Source: Burkholderiales bacterium
GTDB lineage: Bacteria > Pseudomonadota > Gammaproteobacteria > Burkholderiales > Ga0077523
NCBI GenBank assembly: GCA_019747905.1
Contig: JAIEQG010000130.1
Location: 1 to 37,601, forward strand
DNA: 37,601 bases
Direction of reading: 5' to 3'
Part shown: positions 25,801-34,927 of the stretch, piece by piece
Layout of the letters: each line of letters opens with the position of its first letter
Numbering within the stretch: position 1 is the first letter of the stretch
Notes under the pieces: model-generated
Database searches by the model: none
What the model was told of the DNA's origin: nothing
The model's input: the letters and a program-made list of their open reading frames with translations, nothing else
Position numbers and translations under genes: made by a program

Positions 25801-25919
25801 TCAACCTGGGAGCGGTCCACAAGTACTTCTCGAAGCCGTGGGACGATGGTGAACTGCGACGCGAGGTCAAGGACGTGCTCGCGACGCTCGCGCGGCAACG
25901 CAGGGACGCATCGAAGTAG
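22887..25919 (+). CDS. REC-PAS-GAF-GGDEF-EAL-REC response regulator for cyclic di-GMP
   Basis: A 1010-residue protein. Receiver 1 (about 5-120) has acceptor Asp57 in LIISDFSLPG. A PAS domain (about 145-260) and a GAF domain (about 275-415) follow. The GGDEF domain is intact at 521-525 (RYGGDEF) and the upstream inhibitory RxxD site reads SPDD, so product inhibition is probably lost. The EAL domain shows E649-A-L, EITETVLM, DDFGTGYSS (D770, D771), LKVDRSF and VAEGVET, all needed for phosphodiesterase activity. A second receiver ends the protein with Asp932 in LVIADQRMPG and FSKPWDD, of the type found in RpfG-like proteins. Both catalytic domains look active, so the direction of net activity cannot be told. 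The divergent kinase is its likely partner. Confidence 0.93.
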   Translation: MTGDLRILLLEDNQPDAELAIRALKSAGFATSVMRVETRVEFEGGLKSFEPRLIISDFSLPGFDGLTALGIAMSIAPGIPFIFLSGTIGEERAVEAMRRGATDYVLKDRIERLVPVVRRALEEAEQRRARLEAEKELAATKERLDGILGSLADIVWSKSGLPPRLVYLNQAVEDICQRQSKDFFTDAGLWLEIVHPDDRARVAALWKRALEGAAFDVEYRIVRKDGELRWLHDRATPVHDTAGRIIRFDGLARDITETKLQAEKIARLSRIREVLSSINSAMLRATDEATLYREACRIAVESGHFRLAWVGVPTPDRTRVRPIVSVGHDDGYLDEVSRSLDDQTEDPGAGLRALRSGVPFVSNDIANDPAVRFKAQALERGYRSLVALPLIVENQPTAILVLCGAETNIFDQEEIALLKELSSDIAFALDSLAKERKVHYLAYYDGITGLSNRQLLSVRLEQELAHDRRFEIPLTVAFIDLDNFKVINDSLGHGTGDRIIRLIGERIRECASPDDIVARYGGDEFVVVTSESADVANGTGLCQRLLAAVSEPMHLDDRTFHVTCSVGASVFPQDGKDAETLLRNADAAMHRAKELGRNQFHYYAEEMNAVATEHLEMDAHLRRALENREFALHYQPKVNIADGTIGGFEALLRWTHPTEGPISPAKFVPILESNGLIAAVGEWVLRTVCAQIADWIGARLDPVPIAVNVSTRQLLSAAMSRRVMDIVREYDTPPNLIEIEITETVLMQNDSIAIASLRELQSAGIRISIDDFGTGYSSLAYLRRLPLDTLKVDRSFIKDVTKNPEAALITRAVVSMAHSLNLKVVAEGVETFTQLAFLSSIGCDEIQGYYFSRPEPSETCTRYLSERHRMDVSMLNRPDGAPTLLFVDDEQNVRAALTRLLRPDGYRILSAESAERGLELLATNAVDLVIADQRMPGTGGVEFLSRVKDLYPDTVRIVLSGYADLKSVTDAINLGAVHKYFSKPWDDGELRREVKDVLATLARQRRDASK

Positions 25920-25964
25920 CGCCGCACCGGCAGATGCTCGCGCCCTCGATCGACGGCGGTATGG

Positions 25965-26507
25965 CTAGTTGATCGTGCGCTCGCCTGCGTCGATGGCCAA
26001 CGCGCCGGACTTGGGCAACTCGAGCGGCAGTTCCCACTCCGCCTTCGATACGGCCGATTGGACCAGCTTCATGAGACCGTGGAGCAGATTGTCGTTGAGG
26101 GACAGGTGTGCTCCCTGCCCTTCGTTGGGCAACAGGGCCAGTTGCGTGCGTCCCTCCGGCGCACGCCGCGCCTGGATCCGGGTGATCAGCAGCGGCTCGG
26201 GCCCGAGCGGCTGCGTACGCGGCTCGGCCAGCACGGGTTCGTCTTCGCCCGGGCGCGAGAACTTCACCTCCTGCAGCGCCCTTTCATGCTCGAAGTGCAG
26301 GACGGCCTTGCGCGCCTCGTCGGTCGCCTGGAGTTGGATCTCGGGCTTCCACTCCGCCATCTTGAGCAGCGCGTCCCAGAGACGCTTGACGCAACGTCGG
26401 GTGAGCCAGAGCGACACTTCCGACCCGCCGTCGATGAGGATCCGTAGCAGTAGCCGGTCCTGCTCGGCGTCGAATTCGATGCGGATGCGTTCGAGGCGCA
26501 TGGACAT
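25965..26507 (-). CDS. Conserved-looking hypothetical protein
   Basis: This 180-residue soluble protein starts at ATG 26507 (MSMRLERIRIEFDAEQDR); ATG 26501 is also possible and no ribosome site decides. I do not recognise a family. It has a beta-rich N-terminus (RIRIEFDAEQDRLLLRILID), an amphipathic helix with RRCVKRLWDALLKMAEW, and a C-terminal helix around LLHGLMKLVQSAVSKAEWEL. The region from about 70 to 125 is charged and proline-rich. No signal peptide or membrane segment is present. The coding frame has the strong third-position GC of its neighbours, which supports a real gene. The lipoprotein gene is divergent, 138 bases away. Confidence 0.6.
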   Translation of the reverse strand: MSMRLERIRIEFDAEQDRLLLRILIDGGSEVSLWLTRRCVKRLWDALLKMAEWKPEIQLQATDEARKAVLHFEHERALQEVKFSRPGEDEPVLAEPRTQPLGPEPLLITRIQARRAPEGRTQLALLPNEGQGAHLSLNDNLLHGLMKLVQSAVSKAEWELPLELPKSGALAIDAGERTIN

Positions 26508-26644
26508 GGGCGAAGGGGCTCAAGTGGCTGGAAGATAGCACGGCGACTCGAGCAAGCAGCGCGCCAAGGTATCGTGGTCCCGGGCCGGCACCGAGTAGGG
26601 CGGGATGTTTCCAGTGACCGCTCAAGCCCGCTACCATGCTGCCC

Positions 26645-27157
26645 ATGAAATGCCCATATCCCCTGGCCCTCACCATCGTCCTGGCGGCGACCCTCGCCGG
26701 CTGTGCCTCCAAGAAGGACGTCGTAGAGCAATACCAGCGCGAAGCGAAGACCAGCGAAACCGAAGCCCGCAGCGCTGATGCCGAAGCCTTCCATCGGTCA
26801 GCGGCCCAGCGCGCCGAAGAACTGGGTCCGGCAGAACAATCGGAGGCCCTGTTGGGCCTCGCTGTGCAACTGCAGAGCCAGCAACGCTTCAAGGAATCGC
26901 TGGTGCCCTTGAGCGACTCGCTCGCAAAAGCGCAGGAGGCCGGCATGGCGCCCACGGCGCTCGCCGTGCGACAGGTACGGCTCGCGCAAAGTTACGCCGC
27001 GCTCAACCGATGGCAGGACGGTGCCGCGTTCCTGAAGCCGGCTGTCCCTGCCGCGAAAACACTGACCGGCGCGGACGGCAGACTCGCCCGCGACGTCATG
27101 GACGTCTACCGCACTCGCCTGCCGGAACTGGGACTGGACGCCGGGTTCTTGGACTAG
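26645..27157 (+). CDS. Small lipoprotein, tetratricopeptide-like
   Basis: This 170-residue protein starts at ATG 26645; an ATG at 26636 would add 3 codons. It begins with a lipoprotein signal, MKCPYPLALTIVLAATLAGC, with lipobox LAGC and acylated Cys20. Ala follows the Cys, so sorting to the outer membrane is expected. The mature part is almost all helix with alternating Ala and Gln (LLGLAVQLQSQQRFKESL, LAQSYAALNRWQDGAAF), which resembles two or three degenerate tetratricopeptide repeats, perhaps a scaffold. The helix at about 30-50 (RSADAEAFHRSAAQRAEEL) could be a coiled coil. I cannot name a partner; the neighbours are the unknown protein and the convergent desaturase. Confidence 0.75.
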   Translation: MKCPYPLALTIVLAATLAGCASKKDVVEQYQREAKTSETEARSADAEAFHRSAAQRAEELGPAEQSEALLGLAVQLQSQQRFKESLVPLSDSLAKAQEAGMAPTALAVRQVRLAQSYAALNRWQDGAAFLKPAVPAAKTLTGADGRLARDVMDVYRTRLPELGLDAGFLD

Positions 27158-27166
27158 CGGGGTATC

Positions 27167-28285
27167 TCAAGCGCCGGTCACAGGCACGCTCCGCTGCCGG
27201 TCGTACTCCGCGACCGATACGATGCAGCGCAAGCGCGTGTCCCAGAGAATGCAGCGCAACGCCCCTGGGATCTCGGACAACCGGATGCGCGTGACCCTCG
27301 TGAAGAGGTGCTGGTACTCGTTGTGGCATTGGGCCAGGCAGTAGTTCGGAATTCGGGCGGACAGGTGGTGCACGTGGTGGTACGCGATGTTGGCGCTGAA
27401 CCAGTTCAACCAGCCCGGCAGCACCAGGAAGCTCGTCCCTTCGAGGGCGGCGCGGTCGTAGTCCCAGCCCTCGTCGTGGCTCGCGTAGGAATGCTCGAAG
27501 TTGTGCTGCACCGTGAAGAGCACGATGCCCGCCCCGCCTGCGACCGAGAGGCTGACGGTCCAGCACAGGAAGAACAGCGTCGGCCCGACGGCCCAGGCCA
27601 TCGCCCCGCACGCGAGCACCAGCACGAGATTGTTGAGACTCATGTGCCGGTACTCCTGCCACGAGGCCCAATGGGGAGTCTTGAACCCGGTGGCGAGCGT
27701 CTTGAGGGAAGTCTCGGGATGGGCGAACTTGCCCTGGACGACGTGCAGGAACAACCCGACAGTGCCGATCAGCCAGTTGATCCGCGGGTTGAAGATCAGG
27801 TAGAAGAACCCGGCGATGGGTGCCAACCAGATGCTGCGCGCATTCCGGTACCGGCGCTGCTCTCGCGCAGACATCGCGGCGTACTCGTCGACGGGAATGA
27901 TGTTCAAGGGCCCGCGATACCGGTTCCAGTTGCCGTTGGTCGAATGGTGGTGATGGTGATGCCGCGACCACACGTACTGAGGCATGCCGGTCACGACCCC
28001 GAAGAGGAAGCCGAAGGCACGATTGAAGGGTTCCGTTCGGAACAGGCTGCCGTGGCCGCATTCGTGCATCAGGACGAAAGAGCGCAGCAGGAACAGGCTC
28101 ATGGCGGCCACGACCGGCAGAACCAGCCACCAGGCCACGTCGGCCGCCCAAGCTGCGGCAACCCAGAGCAGCCCCAGGGGCACCAACGTCAGCACGACCT
28201 GACCGAGCCCCTTCATGTCGTCGCGCCGCACATGGCGGTCGATGAGCGCGCGCTTCACCTGCTTCAGGGTGGCTATGGTGGGCAC
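27167..28285 (-). CDS. Membrane fatty acid desaturase
   Basis: This 372-residue integral membrane di-iron enzyme carries three histidine boxes: HECGH (74-78), the run of six His at 109-114 in WSRHHHHHHSTNG, and HHVHH (303-307) in NIAYHHVHHLSARIP, with an extra HNFEH at 261-265. The layout with W-rich transmembrane pairs before box 1 and between boxes 2 and 3 matches omega-6 or delta-12 type bacterial desaturases, which place a double bond in fatty acyl chains. GTG 28285 is the likely start, with GGAGGAG about 11 bases upstream. Electron donor genes are not nearby. The gene is convergent with the lipoprotein. The 168 bases behind its start contain only C-rich runs and no recognised site. Confidence 0.9.
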   Translation of the reverse strand: MPTIATLKQVKRALIDRHVRRDDMKGLGQVVLTLVPLGLLWVAAAWAADVAWWLVLPVVAAMSLFLLRSFVLMHECGHGSLFRTEPFNRAFGFLFGVVTGMPQYVWSRHHHHHHSTNGNWNRYRGPLNIIPVDEYAAMSAREQRRYRNARSIWLAPIAGFFYLIFNPRINWLIGTVGLFLHVVQGKFAHPETSLKTLATGFKTPHWASWQEYRHMSLNNLVLVLACGAMAWAVGPTLFFLCWTVSLSVAGGAGIVLFTVQHNFEHSYASHDEGWDYDRAALEGTSFLVLPGWLNWFSANIAYHHVHHLSARIPNYCLAQCHNEYQHLFTRVTRIRLSEIPGALRCILWDTRLRCIVSVAEYDRQRSVPVTGA

Positions 28286-28453
28286 GGCAGAGTGGTCTCC
28301 TCCGGTGGGTGAGCTCTTGGGTGAGCATCACCGTCTATTCGACCGTGAGTCCGGTCTGTACCCCGCATTGTGTCAGCAACTACCGGGCCCGGTGCGACTG
28401 TTTGCACCCCCCCCCGGGATCGCCGGGAACCCTGTTCCTGTGCCGCCCCCCCT

Positions 28454-29323
28454 TCAGGCAGCCCTGACCGCCGCTGATCCCTCCCGCTCCTCGGCCTCCA
28501 ACCGTGCCCAGAGCTGGCGGATCATGTCCTTCAGCATCAGCGCTTCCTGCCAGCGGTCGGACAACTCGTAGCCGTCCGGCCCGGTCATCGCGTACTCCTT
28601 CGGACCCAGTTCGCACAGGAACGTGAACGTCGCGTCCTTGGGCGCGCGGCGGCGCCAGCTGCGCAAGCCGTATTCCCACCAGCCCATGAAGAGATCGACC
28701 CATTCCTTGTGGTGGGGAAAACTGATCTGGATCTGCACTTGCTCGCGGCTCGCCACCCGTCCGTGGAATCCCCAGCAGTTGTCGAGGATGCGATGCATCA
28801 GCGCGTGGTTCTCGTCCGAGATCGGCCATGCGAACTCCCGGCCGACGACGTAGTGCGAGATATCGCCCGTCAGGCGCATGTCCGGGAAGCAATCGAGCAG
28901 ATGCAGCGTGAAGAAAAGGTCCGTGGTCATCCGGTCCCGGTGCGTCTCGATATGCACGGGAATCTTCGCGTCGTGAGCGAGGCGGCGCCAGCCCTCGATG
29001 TACGGAATGCATTCCTCGAGCCGATAGGGACGCACGTCGGGCTGCAGGTTGATGTGGTCGGCACCCAGTTCCCTGACGTGTTCGAGAATCGGCTTCAGAT
29101 CGTCGATCGTCTTCGGGTAGCACTGTGCCTGCCACGTCATGCCGTGCGCACGCAGGAAGGTCGTGACTTCCTTCGCGTAGTTGTAGTCGAAGAAGCGCAC
29201 GCCGCAGCCGTCGAAGCCGGCGTCGCGGATCATCGTGAGCTTTTCGTCGAGGGTCCACTCGAGGCCGTCAGGGCGGCGACGTTCCATGGCCCACAGGGAT
29301 TGGTAGATCAGAAGTTTCTGCAT
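28454..29323 (-). CDS. Sugar phosphate isomerase/epimerase-like TIM-barrel protein
   Basis: The 289-residue protein starts at ATG 29323 (MQKLLIYQSLWAMERRRPDG). It has the xylose isomerase-like TIM-barrel fold: RDAGFDGCGVRFFDY, then QAQCYPKTIDDLKPILEHV, HINLQPDVRPYRLEE, VHIETHRDR (Glu126) and RLTGDISHYVV (Asp154, His157), ending with TFLCELGP and its Glu. These acid and His residues fit the metal site of the family. No secretion signal is visible. The reaction cannot be named; members act on sugars, inositol derivatives or hydroxypyruvate. A repeat cluster separates it from the formaldehyde genes on the same strand. Confidence 0.85.
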   Translation of the reverse strand: MQKLLIYQSLWAMERRRPDGLEWTLDEKLTMIRDAGFDGCGVRFFDYNYAKEVTTFLRAHGMTWQAQCYPKTIDDLKPILEHVRELGADHINLQPDVRPYRLEECIPYIEGWRRLAHDAKIPVHIETHRDRMTTDLFFTLHLLDCFPDMRLTGDISHYVVGREFAWPISDENHALMHRILDNCWGFHGRVASREQVQIQISFPHHKEWVDLFMGWWEYGLRSWRRRAPKDATFTFLCELGPKEYAMTGPDGYELSDRWQEALMLKDMIRQLWARLEAEEREGSAAVRAA

Positions 29324-29370
29324 GAGGCGGCCTCGATTCGAACAACGACTTCGTCACATGTCATCGGTCT

Positions 29371-29550
29371 GCCCCCACCCCAACCCTCCCCCGGCGTAGC
29401 CGGGGGAGGGGGCCGTACACCCCTTCCCCCACCTCCGGTGGGGGAAGGCCGGGATGGGGGCCGTCCCAGGCTCCGACGATCAGTCTCACCGATCGTCGCA
29501 TCTTTCTCCTTCCCCCGCGCACTAGCGTGGGGGAAGGCCGGGATGGGGGC
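29371..29550. repeat. BIME-like palindromic repeat cluster (three units)
   Basis: This is the same three-unit design as 5020-5199, including the shared GTACACCCCTTCCCCCAC junction between units 1 and 2, the CCCTCCCCC / GGGGGAGGG stem in unit 1, and GGCCGGGATGGGGGC closing units 2 and 3. The spacer before unit 3 is about 50 bases in both and includes a CCGATCG core. It fills the gap between the TIM-barrel start and the S-formylglutathione hydrolase stop. Confidence 0.85.
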
Positions 29551-29573
29551 AACACATCGGCCCACCACGACAC

Positions 29574-30410
29574 TCACGCCGATAACTCCGCCGCGTGGTG
29601 CCGCAGATGGTCTTCCATGAACGTGGCGATGAAAAAGTAGCCGTGGTCGTAGCCGCCGTGCCGCCGCAGCTTGAGGCACTGCCCGCTGCCGCGGCACGCG
29701 GCCTCGAACAGCTCCGGCTTCAACTGCTCCGCGAGAAACTTGTCCGCGAGCCCCTGATCGACCAGGATCAAGCCGCCGAAGGGCTGCGCCCGCACCAGTT
29801 CGCTCGCATCGTATTGGCGCCATTTCGAACGGTCCGGCCCCAGGTAGCCGCCGAACGCCTTGATACCCCAGGGACACTGCATCGGTGCGCTGATCGGCGC
29901 GAACGCGGAGACCGACCGATACACCCCCGGGTTGCGCAGTGCGCACACGAGTGCTCCGTGCCCACCCATCGAGTGACCGAAGATGCCTTGACGCCGCGCA
30001 TCGGCGGGAAAGGCGGCGGCGATCACGGCGGGAAGCTCGCGCGTCACATAGCTGTACATGCGATAGTGCTTCGACCAGGGGTCGGCGGTCGCGTCGACAT
30101 AGAACCCCGCGCCGACGCCGAAATCCCAGGCATCCGTCTCACCCGGGATATCGGCCCCGCGCGGGCTGGTGTCCGGCGCAACCAGCATGAGGCCGAGTTC
30201 CGCCGCGATTCGCTGCGCGCCGGCCTTGATGACGAAGGTTTCCTCGGTGCAGGTCAGGCCGGCGAGGTAGTACACGACCGGCACCGGTCCGGTGCGTGCC
30301 TGGGGCGGCTGGAAGACCGCGAAGCGCATGTCGAGGCCGATCTCAGCCGAAGCGTGGGCGTAGTAGCCCTGGATGCCGTCGAAGCAGCGGTGTTCCGAGA
30401 TCGTATTCAA
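29574..30410 (-). CDS. fghA: S-formylglutathione hydrolase
   Basis: This 278-residue alpha/beta hydrolase splits S-formylglutathione into formate and glutathione, the second step of glutathione-dependent formaldehyde detoxification. Ser147 lies in GHSMGGHGAL, Asp223 in DQGLADKFL and His256 in GGYDHGYFF, the catalytic triad. I place the start at TTG 30410 because NTISEHRCFDG aligns with the E. coli FrmB start (MELIEKHVSFGG, 277 residues). The frame runs on to a GTG at 30473, but that part overlaps an inverted repeat. No good ribosome site is visible at either. The class III alcohol dehydrogenase, the first enzyme of the route, lies immediately upstream. Confidence 0.93.
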   Translation of the reverse strand: MNTISEHRCFDGIQGYYAHASAEIGLDMRFAVFQPPQARTGPVPVVYYLAGLTCTEETFVIKAGAQRIAAELGLMLVAPDTSPRGADIPGETDAWDFGVGAGFYVDATADPWSKHYRMYSYVTRELPAVIAAAFPADARRQGIFGHSMGGHGALVCALRNPGVYRSVSAFAPISAPMQCPWGIKAFGGYLGPDRSKWRQYDASELVRAQPFGGLILVDQGLADKFLAEQLKPELFEAACRGSGQCLKLRRHGGYDHGYFFIATFMEDHLRHHAAELSA

Positions 30411-30462
30411 TGGGTCAGGCAATTGTGGAACTTGAGGCTGAACATCTTTCACCACGCAGGTC

Positions 30463-30554
30463 ACCAAGGACACGAAGGGACACGAAGGAAAGCAACCCGA
30501 TTCGAGGGAAACACGCCACCGACTTCCTTCGTGTGCCTTCGTGTCCTTCGTGGT
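30463..30554. repeat. Long imperfect inverted repeat between the frmA and fghA genes
   Basis: Left arm 30463-30490 (ACCAAGGACACGAAGGG and on) and right arm 30524-30554 (reverse complement ACCACGAAGGACACGAAGGC) match except for a three-base gap and one mismatch, with a loop of 33 bases. Each arm is itself a small tandem of the 8-mer CACGAAGG. It could fold as a hairpin in the shared transcript, and is of the repetitive kind I have seen in other genomes. It is unlike the GCCCCCATCCC family in the window. Confidence 0.7.
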
Positions 30555-30573
30555 TCACGCTGTTCCAGCAACC

Positions 30574-31686
30574 TCAATACACGACGACGCTGCGAATCGA
30601 CTCCCCCGCATGCATCAGATCGAAGCCCTTGTTGATGTCCTCGAACTTGAGCGTATGCGTGATCAGGTCGTCGATGTTGATCTTCCCTTCCATGTACCAG
30701 TCCACGATCTTCGGCACGTCGGTCCGCCCGCGGGCACCGCCGAAGGCCGTGCCCTTCCAGACGCGGCCGGTCACGAGCTGGAACGGCCTCGTCGAAATCT
30801 CCGCACCCGCCGGGGCCACGCCGATGATCACCGACACCCCCCAGCCCTTGTGGCAGCATTCCAGCGCCTGCCGCATCACCTTCACGTTGCCGATGCATTC
30901 GAAGCTGTAGTCGGCCCCACCCTTGGTCAGGTTCACGAGGTGCGGGACCAGTTCGTCTTCCTTCATGTCCTTCGGGTTCACGAAGTGGGTCATGCCGAAC
31001 TTCCGAGCCAGCGCCACGCGCTTCGGATTCAGGTCGACGCCGACGATCATGTTCGCACCGGCCATGCGCGCGCCTTGCACGACGTTGAGGCCGATGCCGC
31101 CCAGGCCGAACACCACAACGTTCGCGCCCGGCTCCACTTTCGCGGTGTTGATCACGGCACCGACGCCGGTGGTCACGCCGCACCCGATGTAGCAGACCTT
31201 GTCGAAGGGTGCGTCCTCGCGGATCTTCGCCAGCGCGATCTCCGGCACTACGGTGTAGTTCGCGAATGTCGAGGTGCCCATGTAGTGAAGGATCGGCTGG
31301 CCGCCGATTGAGAAGCGGCTCGAACCGTCGGGCATGAGGCCCTTGCCTTGCGTGAGGCGAATCGACTGGCACAGGTTGGTCTTGTGCGAGACGCAGTATT
31401 CGCATTCGCGGCATTCGGGCACGTACAGCGGGATGACATGGTCGCCTTTTCTAAGGCTCTTCACGTCCGGGCCCACGTCGACCACGACTCCGGCGCCTTC
31501 GTGCCCGAGGATGGCGGGGAACAGGCCTTCCGGATCGGCACCGGAGAGGGTGTATTCGTCCGTGTGGCAGATACCGGTCGCCTTGATCTCCACCAGCACT
31601 TCGCCCGAGCGCGGACCTTCCAGTTGCACCGTCTCCAGCGTGAGCGGTGCGCCCGCCTTGTGCGCGACTGCTGCGCGTACATCCAT
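30574..31686 (-). CDS. frmA: S-(hydroxymethyl)glutathione dehydrogenase, class III alcohol dehydrogenase
   Basis: This 370-residue zinc dehydrogenase oxidises S-hydroxymethylglutathione with NAD to S-formylglutathione. Catalytic zinc ligands are C40 in [13 protein letters not shown]62 in GHEGAGVV and the Cys of [10 protein letters not shown]; the structural zinc is bound by C92, C95, C98 and C106 ([16 protein letters not shown]). [19 protein letters not shown] is the nucleotide-binding turn. Two ATGs stand 6 bases apart (31692 and 31686); I prefer 31686 because it lies 8 bases from GAGGAG while 31692 touches it. The S-formylglutathione hydrolase is the next gene downstream on the same strand, and a transporter is upstream. 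Confidence 0.97.
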   Translation of the reverse strand: MDVRAAVAHKAGAPLTLETVQLEGPRSGEVLVEIKATGICHTDEYTLSGADPEGLFPAILGHEGAGVVVDVGPDVKSLRKGDHVIPLYVPECRECEYCVSHKTNLCQSIRLTQGKGLMPDGSSRFSIGGQPILHYMGTSTFANYTVVPEIALAKIREDAPFDKVCYIGCGVTTGVGAVINTAKVEPGANVVVFGLGGIGLNVVQGARMAGANMIVGVDLNPKRVALARKFGMTHFVNPKDMKEDELVPHLVNLTKGGADYSFECIGNVKVMRQALECCHKGWGVSVIIGVAPAGAEISTRPFQLVTGRVWKGTAFGGARGRTDVPKIVDWYMEGKINIDDLITHTLKFEDINKGFDLMHAGESIRSVVVY

Positions 31687-31727
31687 TGCCATTCTCCTCT
31701 GTTGCTCTGGTTGATCCGGGCTGAAAT

Positions 31728-33014
31728 CTAGGGCCTGTCCTGGGCGGAGATGTCGATTCGGTAGGTCTCCGGCCCAAGGTAGACGGCGAGCGTGGTGATT
31801 GCCGCGAGCAGGATCATGTAGCCCGCCACTGCCCAGGGCTGGCCACCACCCCAGATCAGCAGCGAGGCCGCGATGAACGGTGCCGGCCCGCCGGCAAGGA
31901 TGGATCCCAGTTCGCGCGCGAACGCGAAGCCGCTGTAGCGCAGCCGCGCCCCGAACAGTTCGGAGAAATAGGCCGCCTGCGGACCGAACATCGCCGCGAC
32001 CCCCACGGCGATGGCCAGAATCAGCGCGAGATAGATGATCGGCTGGCTCTGCGTGTTCACCATCAGGAAGAACGGAAACGCGAAGGCGATCGAGAATATC
32101 GCCCCGCCCATGTACACGGGCCGGCGCCCGATGCGATCCGAAAGCCAGGAGAAGAACGGGATCGTCAGCAGCTGCACCCCGTAGGCCAGCATGTTGCCCT
32201 GCAGGATCATCGGTTTCGGCAGATGCAGCTGCTGGGTCATGTAACTCAGGGCGAAGACCGGGAAGAGGTAGCCCAGTCCGTTCTCGGCAAGCCGTGCACC
32301 CACCACCACGAGGAACTCGCGCGGATGTTTCCTCACCGCCTCGACCACCGGCGAGCGCGCCGCCTTGTTCTTGGCGGCGATTTCGCTGAACACCGGCGTC
32401 TCGCTCACCTTGGCGCGGATGTAGAAGCCCACGAGGATCAGCACGATGGAGAGCAGGAACGGTACGCGCCAGCCCCAGGACAGGAACTCTTCCTTCGGCA
32501 GCGAGGCGAACAGCGCGAACACCCCGTTCGCGAGCAGGATGCCGATGGTGACGCCGAGCGGGGCGAAGCTGCCGTACAACCCGCGCTTGCCCGGCGGCGC
32601 GTGCTCTACCGCCATGATCACCGCGCCACCGTACTCGGCCCCGGCTCCGAAGCCCTGCACCAGCCGCAGCAGCACCAGCAGGATCGGCGCCCATACGCCA
32701 GCGGATTCGTAAGTCGGCAGGAGGCCGATGAGAAAGGTCCCCGCACCGACCAGGAGCAACGTGATCACGAGGACCGGCTTGCGTCCGATCCGGTCACCCA
32801 GGTGTCCGAAGACGATGCCGCCGAAGGGGCGTGCGAAGAAGCCGACGCCGAACGACGCGAAGGCGAGCAGGGTACCCACGGCCGGATCGGCCTTGGGGAA
32901 GAACAGCTCCCCGAAGACCAGGGCGGCGGCCGTCCCGTAGATGAAGAAGTCGTACCACTCGAGCGCCGAGCCCACGGCCGATGCGAGCAGGACGCGCCTG
33001 ACGGACCTGTCCAA
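31728..33014 (-). CDS. MFS transporter of the metabolite:H+ symporter (MHS) family
   Basis: This 428-residue, 12-helix inner-membrane protein is related to ProP/ShiA. The N-terminus [27 protein letters not shown] and the loop [15 protein letters not shown] are hallmark MHS motifs, and [17 protein letters not shown] is the helix 4 motif. I prefer TTG 33014, which gives this family-like N-terminus and follows GGGGAGGAGAGGGA closely, over ATG 33089, which adds 25 residues of low similarity and has no ribosome site. The substrate is a carboxylate-like or zwitterionic compound by family, otherwise unknown. It may be co-transcribed with frmA, 41 bases downstream. Confidence 0.88.
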   Translation of the reverse strand: MDRSVRRVLLASAVGSALEWYDFFIYGTAAALVFGELFFPKADPAVGTLLAFASFGVGFFARPFGGIVFGHLGDRIGRKPVLVITLLLVGAGTFLIGLLPTYESAGVWAPILLVLLRLVQGFGAGAEYGGAVIMAVEHAPPGKRGLYGSFAPLGVTIGILLANGVFALFASLPKEEFLSWGWRVPFLLSIVLILVGFYIRAKVSETPVFSEIAAKNKAARSPVVEAVRKHPREFLVVVGARLAENGLGYLFPVFALSYMTQQLHLPKPMILQGNMLAYGVQLLTIPFFSWLSDRIGRRPVYMGGAIFSIAFAFPFFLMVNTQSQPIIYLALILAIAVGVAAMFGPQAAYFSELFGARLRYSGFAFARELGSILAGGPAPFIAASLLIWGGGQPWAVAGYMILLAAITTLAVYLGPETYRIDISAQDRP

Positions 33015-33206
33015 TCCCTCTCCTCCCCTGGTGTGCAGCGGCCCGGTCGCGGCGGTTCTGACCCCGCCGTCGTTCCGGGCCACCCGCATGGTCGCACACT
33101 TCGCCGAAGCAGGCCTCCGCGACGGGCCAGCGGCCGGCGCGGGCAGGCGTAGTGGGCGGGGCGCACGGGCCCGCTAACGCAAAGTCCCGCGGCAAGCGGT
33201 CGGCGC

Positions 33207-33235
33207 TCGGCATCCCGGAAAGAACCCCGTAAAAT
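33207..33235 (+). promoter_or_regulatory. Candidate sigma-70 promoter for prfC
   Basis: TCGGCA (33207-33212) and TAAAAT (33230-33235) are 17 bases apart, with 4 of 6 and 5 of 6 matches to the -35 and -10 boxes. It lies 60 bases before the prfC start. The rest of the region between the transporter and prfC shows nothing else. Confidence 0.5.
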
Positions 33236-33294
33236 GGGCGGCTTGGCTCTCGTCCAGTCCCTGCTGGCACGGGCAGGCCCACCTCCCCCAGGAT

Positions 33295-34917
<1,623 letters not shown>

Positions 34918-34927
34918 GGGGGGCGTG

